This document shows, piece after piece, positions 31,936 to 41,485 of a stretch of 64,000 bases of DNA. Each line of letters begins with the position of its first letter. Position 1 is the first letter of the stretch. Source of the stretch: Rhizomys pruinosus (Eukaryota; Chordata; Mammalia; Rodentia; Spalacidae); NCBI GenBank assembly GCA_009823505.1, contig VZQC01009601.1, positions 2,564,697-2,628,696 on the forward strand. Direction: 5' to 3'. A program made the position numbers and the translations under genes. Under the pieces are notes generated by a model. It saw only the letters and a list, made by a program, of their open reading frames with translations. It searched no databases and was not told the DNA's origin.

Positions 31936-32379
31936 AACGTGGATCGTAACTCTGACCTCTTAGGGTGATTCCAGGTTTACATAAGTCATCCAGTAAAAAC
32001 AGCCAAGTGCCTTCTAAACATGGTAACAGCTGTGTCTTACTCAGAGCTCGGAAGCCTGCACTTGGCTGTTTGCTTTACAGGTGATGACTCATCTCGAAAT
32101 TTCCAAACACTGTGAGGTAATAACTGATACCCTCAAGTTCAGATGAGAAAGCAGACTCATATCAGGTTGCTTTGCTTGAAGTGACAGCTGCAACTGATCT
32201 TGGGGTCTCCCTGCAGACCCGGCACCTGGTCGTCCTGGAACCTTTGTCCATTTTGTTAATGTTACAAATAGGCCTCGTGAGCTCTCTGGGGCGGGCTCAG
32301 GGTCACTGCACAGGGCACCAACCAGCAGTCTGCAGGCTGGGACTCCCTCTCTACTGGCCTTCCACAGAGGGCCCACCGG
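31936..32379. other. Unique, moderately GC-rich sequence
   Basis: No repeat was seen. It leads into the CpG/promoter-like cluster. Open frames over 100 codons cross it on both strands, which is expected from its GC content. Confidence 0.4.
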
Positions 32380-32790
32380 TATTTGGGGATGCCGGGGGTG
32401 TCCCCTTCCGGGCACCAGCGCCCCTTCCCAGCTGCTGCCCCACGCTCTCACCCCAGGTGCCTATCCTCCACTTCCAAAGGGCACCGAGTTGCCACTCCAG
32501 CCAGCCCAGAAGCCAAGGGAGGAGGCGGGGCTGTGGCTGACCATGCGCAGCATGAACTCCAAATATCCCAGGCTCAGGCTGCTGCGCAGAGGACAAACCG
32601 ATTTCAAATTACATTTCCCGTTAAACCTCTCTCTGCATTTGCTTTAGCAGCGACTGGGCGTTTCAGCCTTTTTGATCATTTAAGGATAAAGGTCTTGTAA
32701 GACTGTATAGGAGACTGAAAAGCTTGCGCGGATTAAACTACAGCTCCATCACCAAATGCCAAGGAATGTTCTGATTGGGTCCTTTTAAAA
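32380..32790. promoter_or_regulatory. Promoter-like cluster (GC box, NRF1-like, ZNF143-like, CCAAT)
   Basis: Within 260 bp are a GC box (GAGGCGGGGCTG near 32522), an NRF1-like ATGCGCAGCAT (32543), a ZNF143/SBS-like ATTACATTTCCCG (32608-32620), a second partial match AACTACAGCTCC (32736-32747) and an inverted CCAAT (ATTGG, 32774-32778). CpG is raised from 32200 to 32600. This mixture is typical of TATA-less housekeeping promoters. No adjoining exon is recognisable, so the target is unknown. Confidence 0.4.
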
Positions 32791-33164
32791 ATAACAGCAT
32801 TGTCTGCCACAGGACTTTGGAAACAACTGGAAAAAAAAATCACCCTATATTATGAAGTACGAAAAATTTTGGAGTTGTATAAGGAAAATTTAAAAAAAAA
32901 TCTGACTACTGACATATTTGGAGTTGAAATTATACCAATTTAAATTTACTTTATACATCTTCAGCTTGTGCATCCATCACCACCCAGACCAAAGTGGGAG
33001 TGCTTCCCCAGGTGGCCCAGAAAATCTGACGCAAATGGTCCTTCGCTTACATGAAGGGCTGTGTTGTGATTGGTGGAAACGCCCTTGTCCTGCACCCTTC
33101 TGGCTACACAAGGAAGCTGTGTCGCTCAATTTTGAGGCAGGCAGGAGACACTCCCCTGGTGCGG
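32791..33164. other. Unique sequence
   Basis: AT-rich then GC-moderate, with an ATTGG (inverted CCAAT) near 33071. No gene was recognised. Confidence 0.4.
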
Positions 33165-33310
33165 CAACATTGTGTACGCCTTTAATCCTAGCACTCAGGA
33201 GGCAGAGGCAGGTGGATCTTTGTGAGTTCAAGGCCAGCCTGGTCTACAGAGTGAGTTCCAGGACAGCTGGAGCTACAGAGAGACCCTGTCTTGAAAAGAC
33301 AAAAAAAAAG
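33165..33310 (+). mobile_element. B1 SINE, head diverged
   Basis: GTACGCCTTTAATCCTAGCA to GAGAGACCCTGTCTTGAAAA. The first ~10 nt do not match B1. Confidence 0.9.
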
Positions 33311-33319
33311 CCTCTTCTA

Positions 33320-33428
33320 GGGGCTGGAGAGGTGGCTCGGAGATTATGACTCCGTGGGCTTTGCACCACACGAGTGCACTTACATACATGCAGGCAATAC
33401 ATTCATACACATAAAAATAATAATTTTT
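33320..33428 (+). mobile_element. B3-type SINE with large internal deletion
   Basis: Head GGGGCTGGAGAGGTGGCTCG is joined to the 3' part (GAGTGCACTTACATACATGC). The B box and core are missing. Confidence 0.85.
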
Positions 33429-33436
33429 AAAAAGCT

Positions 33437-33545
33437 GTTGCTTGGAGGTGCATGCCTTTAATACCAGCACTTGGGAGGCAGAGGCAGGTGGATCTCTGTG
33501 AGTTTAAGGCCAGCCTGGTCTATATAGTGAGCTCCAGGCCAGCTT
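33437..33545 (+). mobile_element. B1 SINE, 3' truncated
   Basis: TGCATGCCTTTAATACCAGC to GAGCTCCAGGCCAGC. The GACCCTGTCTC end is absent. Confidence 0.85.
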
Positions 33546-33547
33546 CT

Positions 33548-33690
33548 TCTCTTGGGTTGGGGAGAGGCTCAGTAAGTGAAGTGCTGGCTGTGGAAGTCTC
33601 ATGACCTGAGTTGGGATCCCCAGAATCCACATAAATGTTGGCCAAAATAGTGAAAGCACCTGTAATCTCAGAGCCTGAAGCTTTAAAGAC
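33548..33690 (+). mobile_element. B4-like SINE, old
   Basis: GGTTGGGGAGAGGCTCAGTA, CATGACCTGAGTTGGGATCC and CACCTGTAATCTCAGAGCC. Confidence 0.55.
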
Positions 33691-33758
33691 AAAACAAAAA
33701 GCTTCTCCTTGAGTGGTCTTTGTCTGTTTTTAATGTTTAAAATTTAATTAATTAATCA

Positions 33759-34002
33759 GTGTGTGTGTGCGTGTGTGTGTTCCCTGTGTGTATTGGAGGA
33801 CCACTTTGTGTGTGTGTGTGTGTGTGTGTGTGTGGTGTGTTCCCTGTGTGTATTGGAGGACCACTTCATGTGTGTGTATGTGTGTGTGTGTGTGGTGTGT
33901 GTTCCCTGTGTGGATTGGAGGACCACTTCGTGTGTGTGCATGTGTGTGTGTGTTTGTGTGTGTGTGGTGTGTGTGTTCCCCATGTGGATTGGAGGACCAG
34001 TT

Positions 34003-34040
<38 letters not shown>

Positions 34041-34067
34041 TGTTCCTCGTGTGGATTGGAGGACCAC

Positions 34068-34102
<35 letters not shown>

Positions 34103-34190
34103 TGTATGTTCCCCATATGGTTTGGAGGACTTCATGTGTGTATGTGTGTGTGTGTGTGTGTGTGTTCCCCATGTGGATTGGAGGACCACT

Positions 34191-34225
<35 letters not shown>

Positions 34226-34527
34226 TGTTCCCCGTGTGGATTGGAGGACCACTTCATGTGTGTGTGTGGTGTGTGTGTGTGTGTTCCCCATGTGGATTGG
34301 ATGACCACTTCATATGTGTGTGTGTGTGTGTGTGTTTGTGTGGTGTGTGTTCCCCGTGTGGATTGGAGGACCACTTCTTGTGTGTGGTGTGTGTGTTCCC
34401 ATGTGGATTGGATGACCACTTCATGTGTGGTATGTGTGTTCCCCGTGTGGATTGGAGGACCACTTAATGTGTGTGTGTGTGGTGTGTGTTCCCCGTGTGG
34501 ATTGGAGGACCACTTCATAAGTTGGTT
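33759..34527. repeat. GT-rich minisatellite, 13 units
   Basis: The core GTGTGGATTGGAGGACCACT, with small variants, recurs 13 times (GGAGGACC or GGATGACC near 33795, 33855, 33917, 33991, 34058, 34124, 34180, 34243, 34299, 34365, 34410, 34455 and 34505). Variable (GT)n runs separate the cores, giving unit lengths of about 45-74 bp. It lies at the 3' edge of a B4-like SINE (34528-34830). Confidence 0.97.
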
Positions 34528-34830
34528 CTCTCCTTCGTCTTGTTTTCAGACAGGGTCTCTCTCCTTCCATCTTGTTTTCAGGCAGGGTCTCTCTCCTTCT
34601 GTCTTGTTTTCAGGCAGGGTCTCTCTTGTTTTGGCCACCACTGTGTACTCCAGGCCAGCTGGCCTGTGAGAGCAGCAGATTACCTTCTACTCTTCCATCT
34701 TGCCATGAGTGCTGAGATTACAGATGTGTGACACTGCATCCGGCTTTTGATGTGGGTTCCAGTGATCAAAATTATGTGATCAGGCTTTGGCAGCAAGCAT
34801 TTTTATCCACTAAGCCATCTCTCTGGCCTT
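34528..34830 (-). mobile_element. B4-like SINE with triplicated 32-bp segment
   Basis: A reverse element resembling the one at 7636-8468 (GTGTACTCCAGGCCAGC, then TGGGTTCCAGTGATC, then AAGCCATCTCTCTGGCC). A 31-32 bp segment with GTCTTGTTTTCAG(A/G)CAGG is repeated three times from 34528 to about 34622. Confidence 0.7.
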
Positions 34831-34851
34831 CTTAAAAAATATTTTTTGAGG

Positions 34852-34962
34852 CCGGGCATGGTGGTGCACTCCTTTAATCCCAGCACTCGGGAGGCAGAGG
34901 CAGGCGAATCTCTGTGAGTTCAAGGCCAGCTTGGTCTACATAGTGAGTTCCAGGACATGGCT
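34852..34962 (+). mobile_element. B1 SINE, 3' truncated
   Basis: GCCGGGCATGGTGGTGCACT to GAGTTCCAGGACATGGC, then it stops abruptly at a B4 fragment. Confidence 0.88.
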
Positions 34963-35147
34963 AGTCTGAAATTCCTTACATACCTGAGGATGACCTTGAC
35001 CTTCTTATCTTCCTGCCTCTATGTCCCAAGTGTTCACATTACAGGCATGTACCATTGTGTCTGGTTTTGCACACTGCTGGGGATCAACCCCAGGACCTCA
35101 TGCATGCTAGGGAAGCACTCTACCAACTGAGGTGCATCTGCAGCCCC
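34963..35147 (-). mobile_element. B4 SINE, reverse
   Basis: TTACAGGCATGTACCATTGT, GGGGATCAACCCCAGGACCT and CACTCTACCAACTGAGGTGC (ID head in reverse). Confidence 0.75.
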
Positions 35148-35412
35148 TATTGATGCATACTTTTGATCTTGACCATTGAAGCAGGGTGTTGCAGGAGGGG
35201 GGCAGCTATATAAGGGCAAAACCAGGGACTCTTACAGTGATGTAAACTCCTCTTGGCTACACCGGTGCCAAGACTATGATTGTGATATTGTAGTACAGTT
35301 TTGCACGATGTTCCTATTGAGAGGAACTAAAGGCATCCCAATTTCCACAAATGACACAAGCTTATAATTGGGTGTAAATTTATAATTATCTCAAAATTAA
35401 AATTTTAATTAA
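35148..35412. other. Unique sequence
   Basis: No repeat or gene was recognised. Confidence 0.4.
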
Positions 35413-35579
35413 GGGGCTAGAGAGATGGCTCATCAGTTAAGAGTACATACTGCTCTTCCCAAGGACTGGCTGTTTAGGTGCCAGCACCCATGTCAGGCAA
35501 CTCATAACTCCTTATAACTCCTGCTCCAGAGGATCCCATGCCCTGTTTTGGCCTCGCCAGGCACTGGACTAACATGCCC

Positions 35580-35614
<35 letters not shown>

Positions 35615-35637
35615 GCACACACACTTAATTAAAAAAA
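35413..35637 (+). mobile_element. B3-type SINE, old, with (AC)n
   Basis: GGGGCTAGAGAGATGGCTCA head and TCCTGCTCCAGAGGATCCC core. An AC microsatellite (35583-35625) sits in the tail. Confidence 0.82.
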
Positions 35638-35646
35638 AAATTCTAT

Positions 35647-35870
35647 GGGGCTGGAGAGATGGCTCAGCATTTAAGAGCACTGGCTGCTCTTGCAGAAAGA
35701 CCTAGGTTCAGTTCCCAGTATCCACATGGCAACTAACAACTGTTCTTAACTCCAGTTTCAGGGGATCTGACACCCTCTTCCAACTCCTCAAGTATTTCAT
35801 GATACAGGTACAATTACCTACATGTAGCCAACACTCATACAAATAAAAATAAATAATTAAAAAAATAAAA
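35647..35870 (+). mobile_element. B3-type SINE
   Basis: GGGGCTGGAGAGATGGCTCA to CATACAAATAAAAATAAAT. AAATTCTAT flanks both sides. Confidence 0.9.
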
Positions 35871-35892
35871 TTCTATAGAAAGAATATATTCT

Positions 35893-36190
35893 AGGGCTGG
35901 GAGATGGCTTGGTGGGCAAAAGCACTTGGTGTGCAAATGTGAGGACCTTAGTTTGAATCCGTGTGAAGCTGGGTATCGTAATGTCTATAATCCCAGGGCT
36001 CCTAGAGCTAGGTGAGAGACACAGAGAGAGAGAGTCCCTAGAAGCTCATGGGCCAGCTATGTGTCTGCAGTGGCAAAACAATGGTCTTAAACAAGGTGGA
36101 AGGCAAGGACTAACACTCAAGGATGTCTTCTGATTACCAAACATGCACAGTGCATATCGCATGCATGTGAGCACATGTGTGCTCACACTA
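35893..36190 (+). mobile_element. B4A-like SINE
   Basis: GGGCTGGGAGATGGCTTGGT and GAGGACCTTAGTTTGAATCC, followed by a B1-like middle (TAATCCCAGGGCTCC) and an AAGGTGGAAGGCAAGGA tail block. Order as in long B4-type elements. Confidence 0.6.
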
Positions 36191-36928
36191 AATGAAGTTT
36201 AGAGAAAGAATAACTGCAATGTTTTGAGACATAAATAATAGCAAACCATCAACTCTGTAATGATAGTTCTGTTTGTGTGATCTGGGAGACTAAACCCAGG
36301 CCCTTGCACATGCTAGGTGCATACTCTACTCTGAGCTATACCTCCACCACTTCAGCTGTATAATGATATGAAGAAAAACTCATTAGCTGCTTTTGGAGGA
36401 TAGGAAGGAACAAAGTGATTATTATAACTGGTAAATGAAGGCAAAAAAAAATGAAGCAACAATGTTACCTCAGAAGATTAGAAGATGAAATTTGGATTTC
36501 AAGGAAGACTTTTAACATGGGCCTTTTTCATTTGGCCATCTGGAGATTCAGCTGTGTTGTGGGTTTCAATATTTCTTCCTTTTACTGGTGGGTGCATGAA
36601 TTCCAGCCCCAGTGCACACCAAGTGCCCCTAGCCTCTAGCTTCACCAGAGTAATCACTCCTGGTCAGGGAGTGATTGGGTGGCATATCTGACCACTGCCA
36701 TCTTGGTGAAGACCACTGTGCCCTGCCATCCTCCTAGACCCCCTCCTCATGCCTGCTCTTCTGCCAAAGGTAAAGCAGACCCCTTCAGACCAAAGACCTA
36801 AGCACATGGGCATGAAGCCAGACTCCACATGCATGTCCCTCTCCTTGGCCCTGTCCCCAGCATTTGCGTCATAAACACCAAAGAATGCAGAACCCAGTGC
36901 ATGTTGGATAGGCTGCTCATTAACAGTT
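36191..36928. other. Mostly unique sequence
   Basis: A diverged reverse ID-like piece lies near 36290-36350 (CATGCTAGGTGCATACTCTA). The rest shows no repeat. A 91-codon frame on the minus strand (36939-36664) has no domain I recognise. Confidence 0.4.
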
Positions 36929-36943
36929 CCCATTTTCACTCTT

Positions 36944-37186
36944 TTATTTAAAATTTTTTTTTTTTTTTGTATGTGTATGAATGTACTGTCTGCATGCAGG
37001 TCTGTGCACCCGTGTCGTGCAATGCCGCGGAGGTCAGAAGAGGGTCTCGGATTCCCCTGGAACTGGAGTTCTCCTGGAATTGGAGTTACAGACGGTTCTT
37101 AGCCGCCATGTGGGTGCTGGGGATCGAACCCGGGTCCTCTGCAAGAGCGTCGGTGCTCTTAACCGCTAGGCTATCTCTCCAGCCCC
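36944..37186 (-). mobile_element. B3-type SINE, 17-bp duplication subfamily (stack, outer left)
   Basis: Full reverse copy of the GATAGCCTAGCGG sub-group. It inserted in the A-rich tail of the next element (TAAAAATTTTTTTT on its right, AAAATTTTTTTT on its left). Confidence 0.95.
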
Positions 37187-37211
37187 TAAAAATTTTTTTT
37201 TAATTTATTCT

Positions 37212-37453
37212 TTTTTTAAAATTGTATTTATTTCTGTATGCGTATGAATGTACTGTCTGCATGCAGGTTTGTGCACCCATGTCGTGCAATGCAGCGGAGG
37301 TCAGAAGAGGGTGTCGGATTCCCCTGGAACTGGAGTTCTCCTGGAATTGGAGTTTTGGACGGTTCTCAGCCACCATGTGGGTGCTGGGGATCGAACCCGG
37401 GTCCTCTGTAAGAGCAGTCGGCGCTCTTAACCACTAGGCCATCTCTCCAGCCC
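37212..37453 (-). mobile_element. B3-type SINE, 17-bp duplication subfamily (stack, middle)
   Basis: Full reverse copy of the GATGGCCTAGTGG sub-group. TAATTTATTCTT flanks both sides, so it inserted in the tail of the 37462 element. Confidence 0.95.
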
Positions 37454-37461
37454 TAATTTAT

Positions 37462-37672
37462 TCTTATATGTGTATGAGTGTACTATCTGCATGTAGGTTT
37501 GTGCACCCATGTCGTGCAATGCCATGGAGGTCAGAAGAGGGTGTCGGATTCCCCTGGAACTGGAGTTAAAGACGGTTTTCAGCCACCATGTGGGTGCTGG
37601 GGATCAAACCCGGGTCCTCTGCAAGAGCAGTCGGTGCTCTTAACCGCTAGGCTGTCTCTCCAGCCCCCCCCC
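37462..37672 (-). mobile_element. B3-type SINE, single-core (stack, oldest)
   Basis: Full reverse copy ending in a run of about 13 C. It is the first insertion of the stack, which is bounded by CCCATTTTCACTCTT at 36929-36943 and 37673-37687. Confidence 0.95.
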
Positions 37673-37687
37673 CCCATTTTCACTCTT

Positions 37688-37951
37688 AAAACTGCTACAC
37701 TTAAGACAATTGTGCATTTGCAAAATGATGGCTTGCTTGAGTTCACCCTTTTCCAGAATTCCATGATCATATGAACATTACATAAACACATGAGCAAGAT
37801 GGACAACAGGAGTTCAACCTGAAAGGAAGTTTAGAAACTAAAAGAAACCATGCTGTTTGTCAGATTCAACTATTGAGGGACATCACATTTTGGGCCAAGA
37901 TGATTCTATGCACTTGAAAGTCAACTAGAAGCCACTGTAATTATGAGAAGG
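37688..37951. other. Unique sequence
   Basis: No repeat or gene was seen. Confidence 0.4.
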
Positions 37952-38036
37952 TGTACTAGTTACCTTTCTGTTGCCAATGATAAAACAACATGATCAAGGC
38001 AATTTGAAGAAGGAAGAGTTTATTAAGGTTAGGGTT
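37952..38036 (-). repeat. Dispersed rodent repeat fragment
   Basis: AGTTACCTTTCTGTTGCCAA and TGATAAAACAACATGATCAA match the repeat type seen at 1990-2190. A B3 interrupts it on the right. Confidence 0.55.
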
Positions 38037-38039
38037 CCT

Positions 38040-38245
38040 GGGCTGGAGAGATGGTCTAGCTGTTAAGAACGCTGACTGCTCTTGCAGAGGACCCGGGTTC
38101 GATCCCCAGCACCCACATGGTGGCTGAGAACCGTCTTTAACTCCAGTTCCAGGGGAATTCGATGCCCTCTTCTGACCTCCGAGACATTGCAGACAGTACA
38201 TACACATAAAGAATAAATAAAAAATTAAAAAAATATATAAAGACA
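38040..38245 (+). mobile_element. B3-type SINE, single-core, with 3' deletion
   Basis: GGGCTGGAGAGATGGTCTAG to CAGACAGTACATACAC. About 25 nt around the CACGACACGGGTGC segment are missing. Confidence 0.92.
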
Positions 38246-38327
38246 TGAATGAATATCTTTATATTATGATTATATAATATGAAGCTACAGTGACAGGGAG
38301 AGAGCTGCCAGAAAGCAGCTCCAGGAG

Positions 38328-38523
38328 GACTCTGCAGTCAGGACTCTGCAGTCAGAACTCTGCAGTCAGGGCTCTGCAGTCAGGGCTCTGCAGTCAGGAC
38401 TCTGCGGTCAGGGCTCTGTGGTCAGGGCTCTGCGGTCAGGACTCTGCGGTCAGGGCTCTGCGGTCAGGGCTCTGCGGTCAGGGCTCTGCGGTCAGGGCTC
38501 TGCGGTCAAGACTCTGTGGTAGT
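38328..38523. repeat. 14-bp minisatellite, 14 units
   Basis: Fourteen contiguous units of G(G/A)CTCTGC(A/G)GTCAG with no indels. Units 1-5 carry CTGCAG and units 6-14 mostly carry CTGCGG, so there are two homogenised blocks. Confidence 0.98.
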
Positions 38524-38635
38524 CCCCATTCACCTTGGACCCCTCCAACTCTGTAGCATCTTAGCTGAAGCGCAGATGGCTGCTTTTCCCCCAAGTTTCT
38601 CATGATTCTGAGAGGAAGCAAAGCTGGGGAGCATG

Positions 38636-39075
38636 ATGATTAATCTTGTCAACTGGATTGGATCTGGAATCCACTGATAGATATATCTCTGGGCTGGGCT
38701 GTAGGGGCACTTTTTGGAATGATTAACTGAAGATGGAAAGCCCTTCCTTGGAGAGGCAGCTCCTCCAGAAGTGGCCCAGAAATACAGAGGAAAGCGGGGT
38801 GCTTCTAGCAGCCTGACTTCACTTCTACTCCCTTGTTGCGGCTGATGCAGAGTAAAGACCAGTGTCTGTCCAGGAGCCCTCCAGGTTTTCAGTACAAGAT
38901 TGGGACTGCGAGATAACTAGGGCCATAGACTAAGTGGTCTCCAGGTTCTCGGCCTCTGCAGCATGCAGACAGCCACTGTTGGACTGCCCAGCCTGTATTA
39001 GATAAGCCAGTCTAATAAATTCCCTTTCTAATACATATTCATTCTACTGGTTCTGTCCCTCTAGACAACTCTGAC
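38636..39075 (+). repeat. Dispersed mammalian/rodent repeat, family not named
   Basis: TTAATCTTGTCAACTGGATT at the left, CTAATAAATTCCCTTTCTAA and TTCTGTCCCTCTAGACAAC at the right, a combination common in rodent genomes. Related in part to 1990-2190. Confidence 0.55.
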
Positions 39076-39884
39076 CTGTACAGAAGCTCCAGCTTTGGGG
39101 CATCCACTCTAGCTCAGGAGACATCACTCATGCCCTGACTCAGCAGGTGGGACACCTCAGGATCCCATGACTTATGATCCCATTCGTGTCTCTCAGTTTC
39201 CCCTGTCTTCCTCTACCTTGCTATCTAAGGAGCTTTGGCCACCACAGTTCTGTCCATTCAGCTTGGAATGGAACGACTGTAGCAACCCAAGAGCAGATTG
39301 GACACAGGGACAGAGTGAATGCCTGTTCCTCATTCTTTCGTGACAGAGTGGCCTTGTGCTGGCAAACCCTTCTCAGAGGCTCTTCAGGCTGGACTGTGAC
39401 TAGCCCCACGTTGCTGCCTCTATTGGCTTCCTGTCTCTGCTGTAACAAATCTGCAAACTTGATCCCCCCAAACAGCACATCTGATTATCACATGGTTCTG
39501 GAGGACAGAAGTGGATCACCAGTCTCAACTGGCTGAAGTCGATCCGGTTCCTGGAGGCCATCTGTCCTAGCTGGCAGCTCCTTCCTCTGCCTTCAGGGCC
39601 ATTGATACATACCTCCTGTACCCTCTGACAGCTGCTTGTCCTCACATCTTCTTCTCTGACCACCTTGTTTCTTTTTCAGAACCCTTGTGAGGACAGGTGC
39701 CCACCGAGGACAGGCTGTGATCTCACCCACATCCGGCAGCTCTCTAACATTTCCCTCTTCTTCTTTGTGTTTCCTCCTGTTCTAACTTGTTTCTGGTTCC
39801 TTGCTTGACATGAGTGCTGCCCAAAAGCAAAACTATCCTAATCATCCGACCATCAAAGCTTTGCTTCTATTGTTAAAAATATTT
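39076..39884. other. Unique sequence
   Basis: No repeat was recognised. It includes open frames up to 120 codons (39174-39536) with no family resemblance. Confidence 0.4.
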
Positions 39885-40714
39885 TATTATTTTTGCGCGA
39901 TGCATTTTGGGAAAGCAGCTGCACCGTATCCAAGATGGCGGCCAGCAGGAGGCTGAAGAAGGAACTTGAAGAGATCCGCAAATGTGGAATGAAAAATTTC
40001 CGTAACATCTAGGTTGATGAAGCTAATTTATTGACTTGGCAAGGGCTTATTGTTCCTGACAACCCCCCATATGATAAGGGGGCCTTCAGAACTGAAATAA
40101 ACTTTCCAGCAGAGTATCCATTCAAACCACCGAAGATCACATTTAAAACAAAGATCTATCACCCTAACTAACATTGTTGAAAAGGGGCAGGTTTGCCTGC
40201 CAGTAATTAGTGCTGAAAACTGGAAGCCAGCAACCAAGATTGACCAAGTAATCCAGTCCCTCATAGCACTGGTGAACGACCCCCAGCCCGAGCACCCACT
40301 CCAGGCTGACCTAGCTGAAGAATATTCTAAGGACCGTAAAAAATTATGTAAGAACGCTGAAGAGTTTACAAAGAAATATAGGGAAAAGCGACCTGTGGAC
40401 TAAAATCTGCCGTAGATGATTCCAGCAAGTGTGAGTAGCGACCCCAAGCAGAGCATTCAGATACCCCACAAAGCAGGACTCTGTGGAAATTGACACATGC
40501 CACCACCTGGCGTTCGCTTGTGGCAGTTACTAACTTTCTACAGTTCTCTTAATCAAAAGTGGTCTAGGTAACCTGTAAAGAAAGGTTTGAAAATTTCAGA
40601 TGTTCTAGTTCTGCTTTCTTTGTTTTAAAATCACTGCTTTAGTCTACTTCAAAAGAATGGCATTTCTTTTCTTGCCCAAATTTACCCCAAATCCTCGTTA
40701 CAGTTAGCCCAGGT
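39885..40714 (+). pseudogene. Ube2l3-ps: Processed pseudogene of UBE2L3 (UbcH7), with UTRs
   Basis: The coding region runs 39935-40403 without introns. It is 469 bp, exactly the 154-codon UBE2L3 reading frame plus stop plus 4 bp. Codon 26 (Gln) is TAG at 40010-40012. A TAAC duplication at 40169-40172 shifts the frame just before the region with the catalytic cysteine, whose context (GQVCLPV) is still encoded in the shifted frame. Codon 8 Met is Lys. The parent gene encodes an E2 ubiquitin-conjugating enzyme that works with HECT and RBR E3 ligases. About 50 bp of 5' UTR-like and 310 bp of 3' UTR-like sequence flank it. A B3 follows at 40715. No protein of normal size can be made. Confidence 0.96.
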
Positions 40715-40936
40715 TAAAAAAATTTTTTTTTTATTTTATGTGTATGAGAGTATTGCCTGCATGAATGTAAGCACACACATGTCGTGAATGCTCAAGGTGA
40801 GAAGAGGGGATTGGATTCCCTGGAACTGGAGTTATAGATGGTTGTTAGCCACCATGTAGGTGTTAGGAACTGAACCTGGGTCCTCTGCAACAGCAGTCAG
40901 TGCTCTTAACCACTCTGAGCCATCTCTGCAGCTCCT
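40715..40936 (-). mobile_element. B3-type SINE, old
   Basis: Reverse B3 from TTTTATTTTATGTGTATGAG to GAGCCATCTCTGCAGCTCC. Confidence 0.85.
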
Positions 40937-40944
40937 GCTTCTTT

Positions 40945-41023
40945 TTACGCTAGGAACTGAGCTTACTTAGAGTCTCACACATGCTGAGGCAGATGGTCTA
41001 CCATTGAGCTTTATTCTCAGCCA
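40945..41023 (-). mobile_element. ID/B4 head fragment
   Basis: AACTGAGCTTACTTAGAG...ATGCTGAGGCAGATGGTCTA...CATTGAGCTTTATTCTCAGC, a diverged reverse ID head. Confidence 0.5.
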
Positions 41024-41086
41024 TCTTTTTTATTCTTTCTTTTCTCTGTTTTTTGTTGTTATTTTTATTTTTTTACTTTATTGTTA

Positions 41087-41240
41087 TTATTTTTTAGTCT
41101 TTTTGAGACAGGGTGTCCTTGTAGTCCCAGCTGGCCTGGAACTCACTATGTAGACCAGACTAGCCTTGCACTCACATAAATCTACCTGCCTCTGCCTCCT
41201 GAGTGCTGGGATTAAAGGTGTGCACCACCATGCCCAGCTC
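41087..41240 (-). mobile_element. B1 SINE
   Basis: Reverse B1 ending CACCACCATGCCCAGCTC, moderately diverged. Confidence 0.9.
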
Positions 41241-41255
41241 ACTTTTATTATTTTT

Positions 41256-41256
<1 letters not shown>

Positions 41257-41304
<48 letters not shown>

Positions 41305-41310
41305 TGTGTT
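41257..41310. repeat. (GT)n microsatellite with CG steps
   Basis: TG repeats with a GCGCGCG interruption. It sits in the tail of a truncated B3. Confidence 0.95.
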
Positions 41311-41386
41311 AGTGAAGGTGCCTGTGGAAGCTAGAAATGTCAGAGTCCCTGGAGCTGGACTTACAGGCATTTGTGAGCTGCCTGAT
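41311..41386 (-). mobile_element. B3-type SINE fragment
   Basis: CCTGTGGAAGCTAGAAATG and CTGGAGCTGGACTTACAGGC. The head half is missing. Confidence 0.6.
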
Positions 41387-41485
41387 GAATCTTTGTGAGT
41401 TCAAGGCCAGCCTGGTCTACAGAGCGAGTTCCAGGACAGCTGGGGATACAGGGAGACCCTGTCTCAAAAAGACCAAAAAAAAAAA
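41387..41485 (+). mobile_element. B1 SINE, 5' truncated
   Basis: Begins at ATCTTTGTGAGTTCAAGGCC and is intact to the A tail. Confidence 0.9.

Noticed and set aside
32089..32540. Overlapping 120-codon frames on both strands
   Set aside because: Raised GC content explains them, there is no family match and splice signals are not convincing.
33759..34527. CRISPR-like array of regularly spaced direct repeats
   Set aside because: Spacers are GT microsatellite of variable length, not unique sequences, and the context is a mammalian nuclear genome.
33759..34669. Long open frames rich in Cys-Val (and Thr-His on the other strand), up to about 200 codons
   Set aside because: They arise because GT/CA repeats have no stop codon in any frame. 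They coincide exactly with the minisatellite and have no start context or domain.
36967..37203. Recurrent 60-80 codon frames such as those starting MYECTVCMQVCAP at many sites
   Set aside because: These are antisense translations of B3 SINEs (with the same peptide at dozens of loci) and track the repeat, not a gene.
38290..38556. 88-codon frame with repeated Gly-Leu-Cys and Ala-Val-Arg
   Set aside because: It is the 14-bp minisatellite read through. Fourteen units without indels keep it open by chance.
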